Notes under the pieces: model-generated
Told to the model about the DNA's origin: nothing
The model's database searches: none
The model's input: only the letters and a program-made list of their open reading frames with translations
NCBI GenBank assembly: GCA_031291175.1
Contig: JARLJO010000045.1
Coordinates: 124,001-188,000 of the forward strand
DNA: 64,000 bases
Reading direction: 5' to 3'
Source: Gammaproteobacteria bacterium
Lineage (GTDB): Bacteria > Pseudomonadota > Gammaproteobacteria > DSM-16500
Part shown: positions 57,529-64,000 of the stretch, piece after piece
How the letters are laid out: every line of letters starts with the position of its first letter
How positions within the stretch are numbered: the stretch's first letter is position 1
Program-made: the position numbers and the translations under genes

Positions 57529-58485
57529 ATGGCTATTCCGCTTTATAGCAAGTTACGCCAGGCCATTATTCATTGGCTAACGGATGAACCACCAGCCACA
57601 GAAACACCGCCTTGCGATTTTGACCGCTTAAAACATGAGATCCGTCCCGGTGACGTACTCTTAATTGAAGGAAGAAGCCGGGTTAGCCATATCATTCAGC
57701 GCCTCACCCAAAGCCCATGGACGCATGCGGCGCTCTATATCGGGCGCGCTGATGACATTGAAGATGACAACATGCGCCGCATTGTCGAACAACATCAAAC
57801 GAAAGGGGGCAATGTTCGTTTAATCATTGAAGGCTTGCTCGGGAAAGGCATGATTGTATCGCCTCTTAGCAGTTACCGTCATCACCATATCCGTATTTGC
57901 CGACCCATTGGACTTTCGCTCCACGATACCCAACTCGTCATCTCGTATGCGGCTAAAACAGTGGGACAGCGCTACAATGTGCGCCAATTACTTGATTTAG
58001 CGCGCTTTTTATTGCCTTGGTCTTTTTTGCCACGGCGCTGGGGTTCAAGCTTATTCACCACACCAAGTGGCGAGCCGGAAAGCGGGATTTGCTCTACCAT
58101 GATTGCCGAAGCTTTCACTTCGGTTAAATTTCCTATTTTACCTTTCGCCAAACCTGGCAAAACAGCTGAGGTCGAATTAATTCATCGCAATCCTAATATC
58201 TTTTCGCCAAAAGATTTTGATTATTCGCCCTACTTTGAAATCATCAAATACCCTATTTTCAATCATGGCGAACAAATACCGTATTACCGTCGCATGCCCT
58301 GGACGGAGGAAGAAATCATGCACCAAGGTCGCGGGGTTTTTGTTGGCCCCAAAACAAAAAAGAGAAAAACACTATCTAAGTGGAACCCACTGCGTCGCAG
58401 GAAAAAAAATGTCAGTAACCCCGATGATTCAGCTTCTTTTGCAACAATATTTAAAACCAAGCTACCCGAGGAGCAAGGCCAGTGA
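57529..58485 (+). CDS. YiiX/YebB-like permuted papain-fold hydrolase
   Basis: A 318-aa protein with the permuted NlpC/P60-papain pattern: RPGDVLLIEGRSRVSHII near residues 37-54, the catalytic His in WTHAALYIG near 64-72 and the Cys in SGICSTMIAEAF near 185-196. Family members (C92, YiiX) are thought to be amidases or acyl-thioesterases of lipid or peptide substrates. There is no signal peptide, so it is cytoplasmic or secreted by another route. The C-terminal 70 residues are basic (KKRKTLSKWNPLRRRKKN near 279-296). It shares a 4-bp overlap with the recombinase gene that follows, so the two are probably translated together. Confidence 0.8.
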   Translation: MAIPLYSKLRQAIIHWLTDEPPATETPPCDFDRLKHEIRPGDVLLIEGRSRVSHIIQRLTQSPWTHAALYIGRADDIEDDNMRRIVEQHQTKGGNVRLIIEGLLGKGMIVSPLSSYRHHHIRICRPIGLSLHDTQLVISYAAKTVGQRYNVRQLLDLARFLLPWSFLPRRWGSSLFTTPSGEPESGICSTMIAEAFTSVKFPILPFAKPGKTAEVELIHRNPNIFSPKDFDYSPYFEIIKYPIFNHGEQIPYYRRMPWTEEEIMHQGRGVFVGPKTKKRKTLSKWNPLRRRKKNVSNPDDSASFATIFKTKLPEEQGQ

Positions 58486-59747
58486 CGACACAGCGCAATA
58501 CACATCCCTTACCGCGCCCATTATTCGATACACTCCATCATTTGGCTGATGTACCGCAAACCGTTTATGATTATTTGCAGGCACTCTCTATTACAGAGGC
58601 AGAAAAAGAATTTAAGCTTTGTCTTGAGTTTTTAAAAAGCTATGGTAATTCCATTGACACATTTACTGCATATCGCCGTGAAACAGAACGCCTATTGCAC
58701 TGGGCATGGTTAGTTTGCAAAAAACCGCTTAAAGACATTTCACGAAACGATATCAGAGATTATTTGCAATTTGTCAGCGCACCGCCCAAGGCCTGGATTG
58801 CCACTAAAAATGTGGATCGGTTTATTCCCGATGGTTTAGGTTTGCGTCGCTCCAATCCTGATTGGCGGCCTTTTGTGTTGAGAACCAGTAAGATCAATCG
58901 ACGTCATGGCAAGCAACCGGATAAAGCGGATTACCAGCTCAGCAACAAATCCATTGAAGCAATCTTTGCAGGCTTAAGTTCTCTTTTCAGTTTTTTGCAG
59001 CAAGAAAGTTATCTTGAGGTCAACCCTATCGCCTTGATCCGGCAAAAAAAGGGCTATATTCAGCGTCAACAAACACGAAAAGTGACGCGCAAACTTAGCC
59101 GGTTGCAATGGCTAAACGTCATTGGTGCTGCGGAAGAATTAGCAAAAGAAGACCCTCAACATGAACGCACTTTATTTTTAATGTCTGCGTTTTATTTATT
59201 AGGTTTACGTATTTCAGAATTGGCTTATATACCCGGCCGCCTGGCGACGATGGGAAATTTTGCGCCTGATAAAAATGGTTTGTGGTGGTTTACTACTGTC
59301 GGTAAAGGCAATAAAGAACGTGACATTGCAGTCCCAGATGAATTATTGGATGCATTAAAGCACTATCGATCTGCTTTAGGTTTGCCACCACTGCCTGGTC
59401 GCGAAGAACAAACTCCTTTGCTGCCCAAAATAAAAGGCAAGCAGGGCCTCGGCTCCCGTCAGATTAGAAACATAGTCCAAATGGTATTTGATCGCGCCAT
59501 TTACGCATTGCATCAACAAAGCAAAACGGATGAAGCAGAAGACCTAGCCACAGCGACCGTGCATTGGCTGCGACATACGGCTATTTCATCGGATGTGGAA
59601 TCTCGCCCGCGTGAGCATATTCGTGATGACGTGGGCCATGAAAATCCTTCTACCATGGATAAGTATATTGATATTGATAGAGTCGCACGCCATCAATCAG
59701 CGCAACATAAACAATTAAAACCGGGGAATAAAACCAGCACCTCTTGA
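58482..59747 (+). CDS. Tyrosine recombinase (phage-integrase family), translationally coupled to the YiiX-like gene
   Basis: A 421-aa protein with a helical N-terminal core-binding domain (about residues 25-170) and a C-terminal catalytic domain. Visible catalytic residues are Arg in LGLRISEL near 240, Lys in GKGNKERDIAVP near 272-283, the H-x-x-R motif HWLRHT near 361-366, and the His and Tyr in VGHENPSTMDKYID near 383-396. It is longer than XerC or XerD (about 300 aa), so it is not one of these. The start is GTG, overlapping the previous stop (GTGA), with GAGGAG upstream. No att sites, tRNA or phage genes are nearby, so it does not look like part of an integrated element; an orphan chromosomal recombinase with a steady role is possible. 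Confidence 0.88.
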   Translation: MTTQRNTHPLPRPLFDTLHHLADVPQTVYDYLQALSITEAEKEFKLCLEFLKSYGNSIDTFTAYRRETERLLHWAWLVCKKPLKDISRNDIRDYLQFVSAPPKAWIATKNVDRFIPDGLGLRRSNPDWRPFVLRTSKINRRHGKQPDKADYQLSNKSIEAIFAGLSSLFSFLQQESYLEVNPIALIRQKKGYIQRQQTRKVTRKLSRLQWLNVIGAAEELAKEDPQHERTLFLMSAFYLLGLRISELAYIPGRLATMGNFAPDKNGLWWFTTVGKGNKERDIAVPDELLDALKHYRSALGLPPLPGREEQTPLLPKIKGKQGLGSRQIRNIVQMVFDRAIYALHQQSKTDEAEDLATATVHWLRHTAISSDVESRPREHIRDDVGHENPSTMDKYIDIDRVARHQSAQHKQLKPGNKTSTS

Positions 59748-59779
59748 ATGGAACCTTTTTTAACTCAAGGAAGATCAAC

Positions 59780-60283
59780 ATGAAGATCAATAAACGCTTA
59801 ATCGCCATAGCTTGTTGCTTATTCACAACGACAAGTTATGCGATGCTTTGCCCGAGTAATTTTAAAGAAATTTATATTGGCGATTCATTAGAAACGGTAT
59901 TAGCGCAATGTGGCGCACCTGCCTCACAGACCACATCCAACGCGCAACCCAGCAAACCACAAGAGTGGGTTTATTACATTAAAATGAATCCAACGGATCA
60001 ATTGTTTGTACGAACGACTGTCGCGGTAGTAGAAGATAAAGTCGCAAATATTACAGTAAATGGCATTAGTCTGGCTAATACCGCCATTTGTGGTGGAAAC
60101 AATATTCAAGTGGGTGATACGGCAAAAGCAGTGAAAAGCTACTGTGGCGACCCTGCTGTCGTCAATGAAACTAACGCACCGCCAAAACCAAGCAGCGAAA
60201 TTAAAACCACTTTGTTTATTTATATGAGCCCCAATAAAACGGTTTTGACGTTTGAAAACGGGAAATTGAAATCTCGCAGTTAA
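59780..60283 (+). CDS. Small exported DUF2845-like protein
   Basis: A 167-aa protein with a signal peptide (about residues 1-21, TTSYA) followed by two similar halves. Each contains a Cys-x-x-Pro or Cys-Gly-x-Pro pattern: GDSLETVLAQCGAPAS near 37-52 and GDTAKAVKSYCGDPAV near 106-121. The I-x-x-GD-x-x-x-x-V-x-x-x-CG-x-P repeat is typical of DUF2845. The conserved Cys pairs may form disulfides. The function is unknown. The start at 59780 is set by AAGGAAG 6 nt upstream. It follows the recombinase gene closely and may be on the same transcript. Confidence 0.78.
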   Translation: MKINKRLIAIACCLFTTTSYAMLCPSNFKEIYIGDSLETVLAQCGAPASQTTSNAQPSKPQEWVYYIKMNPTDQLFVRTTVAVVEDKVANITVNGISLANTAICGGNNIQVGDTAKAVKSYCGDPAVVNETNAPPKPSSEIKTTLFIYMSPNKTVLTFENGKLKSRS

Positions 60284-60346
60284 GCTAAAACTTCGCCAGG
60301 CGAAGAGGTATAAGCACATATTCTTAAAGTTGACGCCTACGTGCCT

Positions 60347-60385
60347 ACGCGGATGCACATCCGCGTCAGCGCGCGATCCGGGATC
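60347..60385. repeat. Palindromic intergenic sequence between convergent genes
   Basis: ACGCGGAT (60347-60354) pairs with ATCCGCGT (60359-60366) around a 4-nt loop, followed by GCGATCCGGGATCCAGCTTTTT. It may serve as a terminator for the two convergent genes or be part of another dispersed repeat; no second copy is seen in the window. Confidence 0.4.
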
Positions 60386-60451
60386 CAGCTTTTTAGCAGT
60401 ATTGAGAAAAGCCAATCTTAAATTGTGACAGCCACACACAGATCTGAGATT

Positions 60452-61498
60452 TTAAGACAAGGTAAAACGCTGCTGCACTTCTTGAGTAACGTCCTCAACC
60501 ACAAACTGACGGTTGATATCAAATAAAAGGATAGGCGTATTAGGCAATTTGATTTGATAACGTGGAAAATGCGCAATCCCGGCATCAATTAAGCTGTCAA
60601 ACTCGGGACAACTGTATTCACCCGCTTGCAAGCCTTCTTTTATAAAAAACTCACGCACGGGATTTTTACGGTAATACTCTAAAGCTTCCGCTGAATCTGA
60701 TTTACCATGTAGAGAGAGTTGTGCAGGAAAATTTTTTTCGGTATTTTTATAAAGGTCGTTAACATCTGGATGCCTGGAAAATAAATGCAATGGAATGATT
60801 TCAACATCATCCATATTAAAGCCTAATTCGTTTCTTAAAACCTGATCCAGATAAAAAGCCAGTCGCTGTGCATGAACCATACCAAGATTTATTACAAATA
60901 TAAATCCGCCCGTCATTTTGAGTTGTGAACAATGCTGTCCAAATTTTTTTGACATAATTACCATTCGTGATTGTTCTGCAGCAGCTAATAAATCTTGGCC
61001 ACGAGCCGCGTCTTGAAGACTGATGCGAGTTATTCTTTCTACTAATTGGTTTAACACAGCTTCAGGGGCATCGATTCCAGCATTAAAAATATGTAAGTCT
61101 TGGATAGTTTTATAAAGGTTAAAACGTTCGGTAGCACCGCTGTAAATTTCGCTTAAGAGGGGTTCAGCAGTAGTTTGGGAGCACGATAAATGTGCGTTAA
61201 GGTGTTCATTAAAATAATCGGGGCGACGACATTTCTGGATAAAAAGATCTTGCAGGGGACCTAAATTTTTCCCGAATTTGTCAGTCAATTTTTTTAAGTC
61301 TTTCAGATCTTCATATAATTTTGCTTCTTCTTGCATAGCTTCCATATTGCCAGCTAAGCTTTTATCAAAAGGAGATTCTTCTAGCGCCAACATGCTAATG
61401 GAATGCCGGTGAATTTTGACAAGCTGCTTACGCAATTGTTGAAATGCTGCAAAATCAATATGGAGTTGACCTGGTAAAATAATAAATAGTTTTGGCAT
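60452..61498 (-). CDS. Unrecognised 348-aa protein
   Basis: No family is recognised. The protein begins MPKLFIILPGQLHIDF, a beta strand and turn, then has helical segments with many Leu, Gln and Lys. It contains GGFIFVINLGMVHAQRLAFYL near residues 197-217, a hydrophobic strand-helix that may be the core of an alpha/beta domain, and DVEIIPLHLFSRHPDVNDLY near 232-251. The N-terminus lacks a cleavable signal peptide. An alpha/beta enzyme-like fold is the most that can be said. It is transcribed alone, convergent with the DUF2845 gene. Confidence 0.68.
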   Translation of the reverse strand: MPKLFIILPGQLHIDFAAFQQLRKQLVKIHRHSISMLALEESPFDKSLAGNMEAMQEEAKLYEDLKDLKKLTDKFGKNLGPLQDLFIQKCRRPDYFNEHLNAHLSCSQTTAEPLLSEIYSGATERFNLYKTIQDLHIFNAGIDAPEAVLNQLVERITRISLQDAARGQDLLAAAEQSRMVIMSKKFGQHCSQLKMTGGFIFVINLGMVHAQRLAFYLDQVLRNELGFNMDDVEIIPLHLFSRHPDVNDLYKNTEKNFPAQLSLHGKSDSAEALEYYRKNPVREFFIKEGLQAGEYSCPEFDSLIDAGIAHFPRYQIKLPNTPILLFDINRQFVVEDVTQEVQQRFTLS

Positions 61499-62110
61499 GA
61501 TAAATTCCTTTTATACATTCGCGTATCTTCACATTTATTGTTTTAAAAAGCGATTAAATCCGATTGATTCAAGTTAGCATCAGGTGATGATTGATAATAT
61601 TTTTGGTGTAAGTCAAATAGTGGCAGGCGACTAAAAGCATACAAGGCAATTTTTTTTGATAAGGTAATGATAGTAACTTTTCAGTAGGGGCGCGTGATAT
61701 ACCTTCAGTGCGCATAATTCAATCAGGCCGGTTTTTTAAATTCAGTCTATTAATTTATAACAATAAATTCGCTAGTCTTGCCGCCTTCTTTATAAACGAA
61801 TCAGTCTCCTTCATGAGCCATGGCAACGAATTACCCAAAGTAATAGCTAAATCTCAAACTGATATTGATAGTGATCGAAATGTGATTTTGCTTCTTCTAA
61901 TGTATTTTGATGCATGGGTTCGCCTTAATTGAACTATTTAAGGCTGATAGGTTATAGGTTAGCAGTGATTGATGTCACGCAGCGCCACCGTAAGTCCAGA
62001 GTTAACGCAATGACACAGGAAAATGCAAAAACAGAAATACCCTCAGTTAAAAACAGTGCTTTCAAGAAGTAGCATGCTTGCGCGCATAGGTATCAACTTA
62101 AGAAAGAGGA
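61499..62110. other. Gene-poor intergenic stretch
   Basis: About 610 bp without a supported gene. It holds the promoter region of the 348-aa gene (nothing near consensus seen), a 74-codon GTG frame at 61708-61932 of doubtful reality, and CATAGGTATC at 62085-62094, which echoes the terminal sequence of the family 2 element that follows. Confidence 0.5.
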
Positions 62111-62317
62111 GGTATCTACACAAGTGCTTACGGCTTTGATCCCCTCCTTTGAAAAAGGAGGGTTCGGGAGGATTTATATAAAAATATCTTATGTGAAATA
62201 AATGTTATTTCTAATGTGCTAGATTCGTATTGATCAAGGTGTGATTAAAGTTTATGAAAATCCCCCTCAATCCCCCTTTTTCAAAGGGGGAAATGCCTAC
62301 GATCCATATTAGTGTTT
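62111..62317 (-). repeat. Family 2 repeat, copy 2
   Basis: About 207 bp inverse to copy 1 at 19734-19940. Its left edge GGTATCTACACAAGT (62111-62125) is repeated exactly in inverse orientation at 62356-62370, so the copy and a further 39 bp are enclosed by 15-bp perfect inverted repeats. Confidence 0.8.
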
Positions 62318-62419
62318 ACTTTTCTGAGTCTTGCGGACAAGCTCAGAGGTAGTTTACTTGTGTAGATACCTATGGGTTTTATCCGTGGAATCCAGAGAAA
62401 TTCATCCAACATTATTCAT

Positions 62420-62854
62420 CTACTTTTTAACGGCTTTTTTTGGTGCTTCTGCCACCGTCACTTTAAATACTAACTGGGAGGAACCGTCATCTATTTCCCA
62501 AGGGCGTGAATACACAAAGCGAATCATAGTTTGTTGTGGCACGATAAAACTATTTGGCTTCACCCGAAAAGTCCATAACTCGTATCCTGGCGCACCCATT
62601 AATTTTTTATCTGTAGGCGCTTCAAACTCATGAGAAACAGGTTCAATAATGGCGCTATTGTATTCTCTTAAAAACCAGGAAAATCCTGTCGTTGCATTCG
62701 ACTTCAACTTAATCACAAACTGCGGCTGATCCACCATGACCATGACGGCAGGCTTTTCTTCCAAATAAACAGGAATGGCTTTTTTCGGGGCTTGTCCAAA
62801 CGCGGATACATTAAAAAATAACGCCAATACCAAAATGCATTTTACAAAGTGCAT
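62420..62854 (-). CDS. Chagasin-family (I42) cysteine protease inhibitor
   Basis: Chagasins are immunoglobulin-like inhibitors of papain-type proteases (cathepsins, cruzipain). The 144-aa protein has a signal peptide (about residues 1-20, NVSAFG) and the three binding loops in order: N-A-T-T-G-F-S-W near 53-60, GAPGYELWTF near 87-96 and the RPWE loop near 117-120. In chagasin these are NPTTGF, G-x-x-G-x-x-x-x-x-F and RPW/F. The match is strong for a bacterial homologue. Exported location suggests action on secreted or host proteases such as lysosomal cathepsins. It overlaps lpxK by 13 bp and follows it on the same strand. Confidence 0.88.
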   Translation of the reverse strand: MHFVKCILVLALFFNVSAFGQAPKKAIPVYLEEKPAVMVMVDQPQFVIKLKSNATTGFSWFLREYNSAIIEPVSHEFEAPTDKKLMGAPGYELWTFRVKPNSFIVPQQTMIRFVYSRPWEIDDGSSQLVFKVTVAEAPKKAVKK

Positions 62855-63834
62855 ACTGCCTCCTTAGAAAGTTTTTCCAATAATCTGGTTTTAAATAAAT
62901 CGTCCATCCTCACCTTAACCGGTATATACCAATGACGTTCATCCGCTAACTTTTCGCATTTCACTGCATCTTTCTCTGTCATCACCACCGGCAATGCATC
63001 CTGAAAATCAATATCCTTTTTTTGATAAAGATAATGATCAGGAAAAACATGTTCTGTCACCACCATACCAACACTACGCAGTTTTCCAAAAAAACGCTTT
63101 GGATCACCAATGGCGGCGACACCTCGAACCGATGCGAGATTAAAGTCACTGAGGGGTTTCTGTTGGCTGCTGTCGATCACAGACACCAGATAATCTCCAG
63201 ACAATGACATTTGATATTCACCAGGTAATGTTTGTTGTTGCGATACCACAAAATCCATTTCCGCTAATCGCGAAATGGGTTCACGTAACGGCCCTGCTGG
63301 TAAAAAACGCTGATTCCCAAAGCGTCTTACCCCATCCACAATCGCTATTTCCAATTGACGACCTAGACGGTAATGCTGTAAACCGTCATCGCTAATGACA
63401 ATATCGCAGTCGGTTTTAGCCAACAACGCTTTCACTGCGTCCACCCTGTTAACACCGATCACCACAGGGCAACCTGTGCGGCGCGAGAGTAGAACCGCTT
63501 CATCCCCTACTTCCGAGACCAACGACCCCTCATGCACAAAATTCGGAATACGATTTTTTGTCCCGCCATAACCTCGACTGACAATTCCGGGTCTAAAACC
63601 TTGCTCTTTTAAAAAATGCGCAAGCCATATGACAAAAGGCGTTTTGCCGGTGCCACCGACAGTGATATTCCCCACCACAATAACTGGCGCAGAAAAATGA
63701 TAAGTTTTCAGGATGCTGGAGCGATATAAGTTACGGCGTAAGGCCACAATCCCGCGAAAAATCCACGACAAAGGCGATAGCAACAAAACAAGAGCCGTAT
63801 CAGAAGACCCATACCAATGGCGATTAATATCCAT
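62842..63834 (-). CDS. lpxK: Tetraacyldisaccharide 4'-kinase LpxK
   Basis: LpxK phosphorylates the lipid A precursor at the 4' position. The 330-aa protein has an N-terminal membrane-associated helix (about residues 10-35), Walker A GNITVGGTGKTPFV near 56-69, SRGYGGT near 87-93 and DDGLQHYRLGRQLEI near 149-163. It starts 2 nt after the msbA stop, so msbA-lpxK form an operon, as in most gammaproteobacteria. The chagasin gene overlaps its end. Confidence 0.96.
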   Translation of the reverse strand: MDINRHWYGSSDTALVLLLSPLSWIFRGIVALRRNLYRSSILKTYHFSAPVIVVGNITVGGTGKTPFVIWLAHFLKEQGFRPGIVSRGYGGTKNRIPNFVHEGSLVSEVGDEAVLLSRRTGCPVVIGVNRVDAVKALLAKTDCDIVISDDGLQHYRLGRQLEIAIVDGVRRFGNQRFLPAGPLREPISRLAEMDFVVSQQQTLPGEYQMSLSGDYLVSVIDSSQQKPLSDFNLASVRGVAAIGDPKRFFGKLRSVGMVVTEHVFPDHYLYQKKDIDFQDALPVVMTEKDAVKCEKLADERHWYIPVKVRMDDLFKTRLLEKLSKEAVCTL

Positions 63835-63836
63835 TT

Positions 63837-64000
63837 TTATCCCGTGGTCACTGGTTCATCTTTAAATTGCATATGATAGAGCCTGGCATAAGCCCCATCT
63901 TGCGCCAACAATGCTTGATGAGTTCCCATTTCTTTAATGCGGCCAGCTTCAAACACAATGATTTTATTGGCATGCTCAATAGTAGAGAGACGATGCGCAA
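63837..64000 (-). CDS. msbA: Lipid A export ATP-binding/permease MsbA (C-terminal end only)
   Basis: Translation of the minus strand gives the last 54 residues of an ABC exporter: [16 protein letters not shown] (H-loop His with the following switch region) and [20 protein letters not shown], a typical MsbA ending. MsbA flips lipid A across the inner membrane. The rest lies beyond the window. The stop is 2 nt before the lpxK start, which supports MsbA over other ABC exporters. Confidence 0.9.
   Translation of the reverse strand, partial: AHRLSTIEHANKIIVFEAGRIKEMGTHQALLAQDGAYARLYHMQFKDEPVTTG

Noticed and set aside
58482..59747. Recombinase as a marker of a prophage or genomic island
   Set aside because: No att repeat, tRNA, capsid or plasmid genes flank it; the left neighbours are the conserved mnmA-hflD-purB set.
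61708..61932. 74-codon GTG frame
   Set aside because: Weak composition, no Shine-Dalgarno, no recognisable domain, and it lies in a gene-poor AT-rich stretch.

Overview
The window looks like chromosomal DNA of a gammaproteobacterium of the Legionellales, probably a Coxiella or Aquicella relative. This is inferred from three things. Housekeeping blocks keep gammaproteobacterial order. There is a Mip-like secreted FKBP, a lysine-repeat histone-like protein and a chagasin-like protease inhibitor. Large, poorly conserved proteins with ankyrin, coiled-coil, Ala/Pro/Ser-linker and basic segments are scattered between core genes, as effector candidates are in intracellular Legionellales. No secretion system gene lies in the window, so effector status is a hypothesis.

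Layout. 1-9.3 kb is mostly accessory: an OsmC fragment, a KAKP-repeat protein, a 657-aa coiled-coil protein, a decayed gene, a Trp/Asn-rich secreted protein, Mip-like FKBP, exported MsrB, a 838-aa ankyrin protein and a hotdog-fold protein. 9.7-15.1 kb holds a beta-barrel protein, a CBS protein, the methylcitrate operon prpB-prpC-prpD and cvpA. 15.2-20 kb holds a cNMP-binding patatin and, on the minus strand, a secreted protein, two SMR transporters and a glycerophosphodiesterase. 20-32 kb holds mfd, a DMT transporter, a DUF47-Pit phosphate pair, a CcdA-thioredoxin (DipZ-like) fusion and tamA-tamB. 32-38.5 kb is an island of five unrecognised proteins.

38.6-57.5 kb is a core block. Its order rarA-lolA-ftsK / trxB / infA / clpA-clpS matches the relative order and orientation known from E. 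coli, and icd, mnmA, hflD and purB follow. A 905-aa protein with an internal duplication and a dicarboxylate/amino-acid symporter are inserted between infA and clpA. The mnmA-hflD-purB run continues into a YiiX-like papain-fold protein, a translationally coupled tyrosine recombinase and a small secreted DUF2845-type protein. The right end carries an unrecognised 348-aa protein, a 920-bp gene-poor stretch, the chagasin-like inhibitor, lpxK and the 3' end of msbA.

The most unusual non-coding signal is a set of dispersed palindromic elements in the larger intergenic gaps. Family 1 is a long hairpin followed by a T-run and a second hairpin; its arms differ between copies while pairing is kept. 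Family 2 is about 207 bp with two inverted copies about 42 kb apart. Family 3 is about 130 bp with a 16-bp-stem hairpin and, in one copy, terminal inverted repeats. Families 1 and 3 lie side by side at three loci. One family 1 copy appears to be split by a 118-bp inverted-repeat element carrying two GGATG hairpins. No rRNA, tRNA, CRISPR array or intact insertion sequence was seen.
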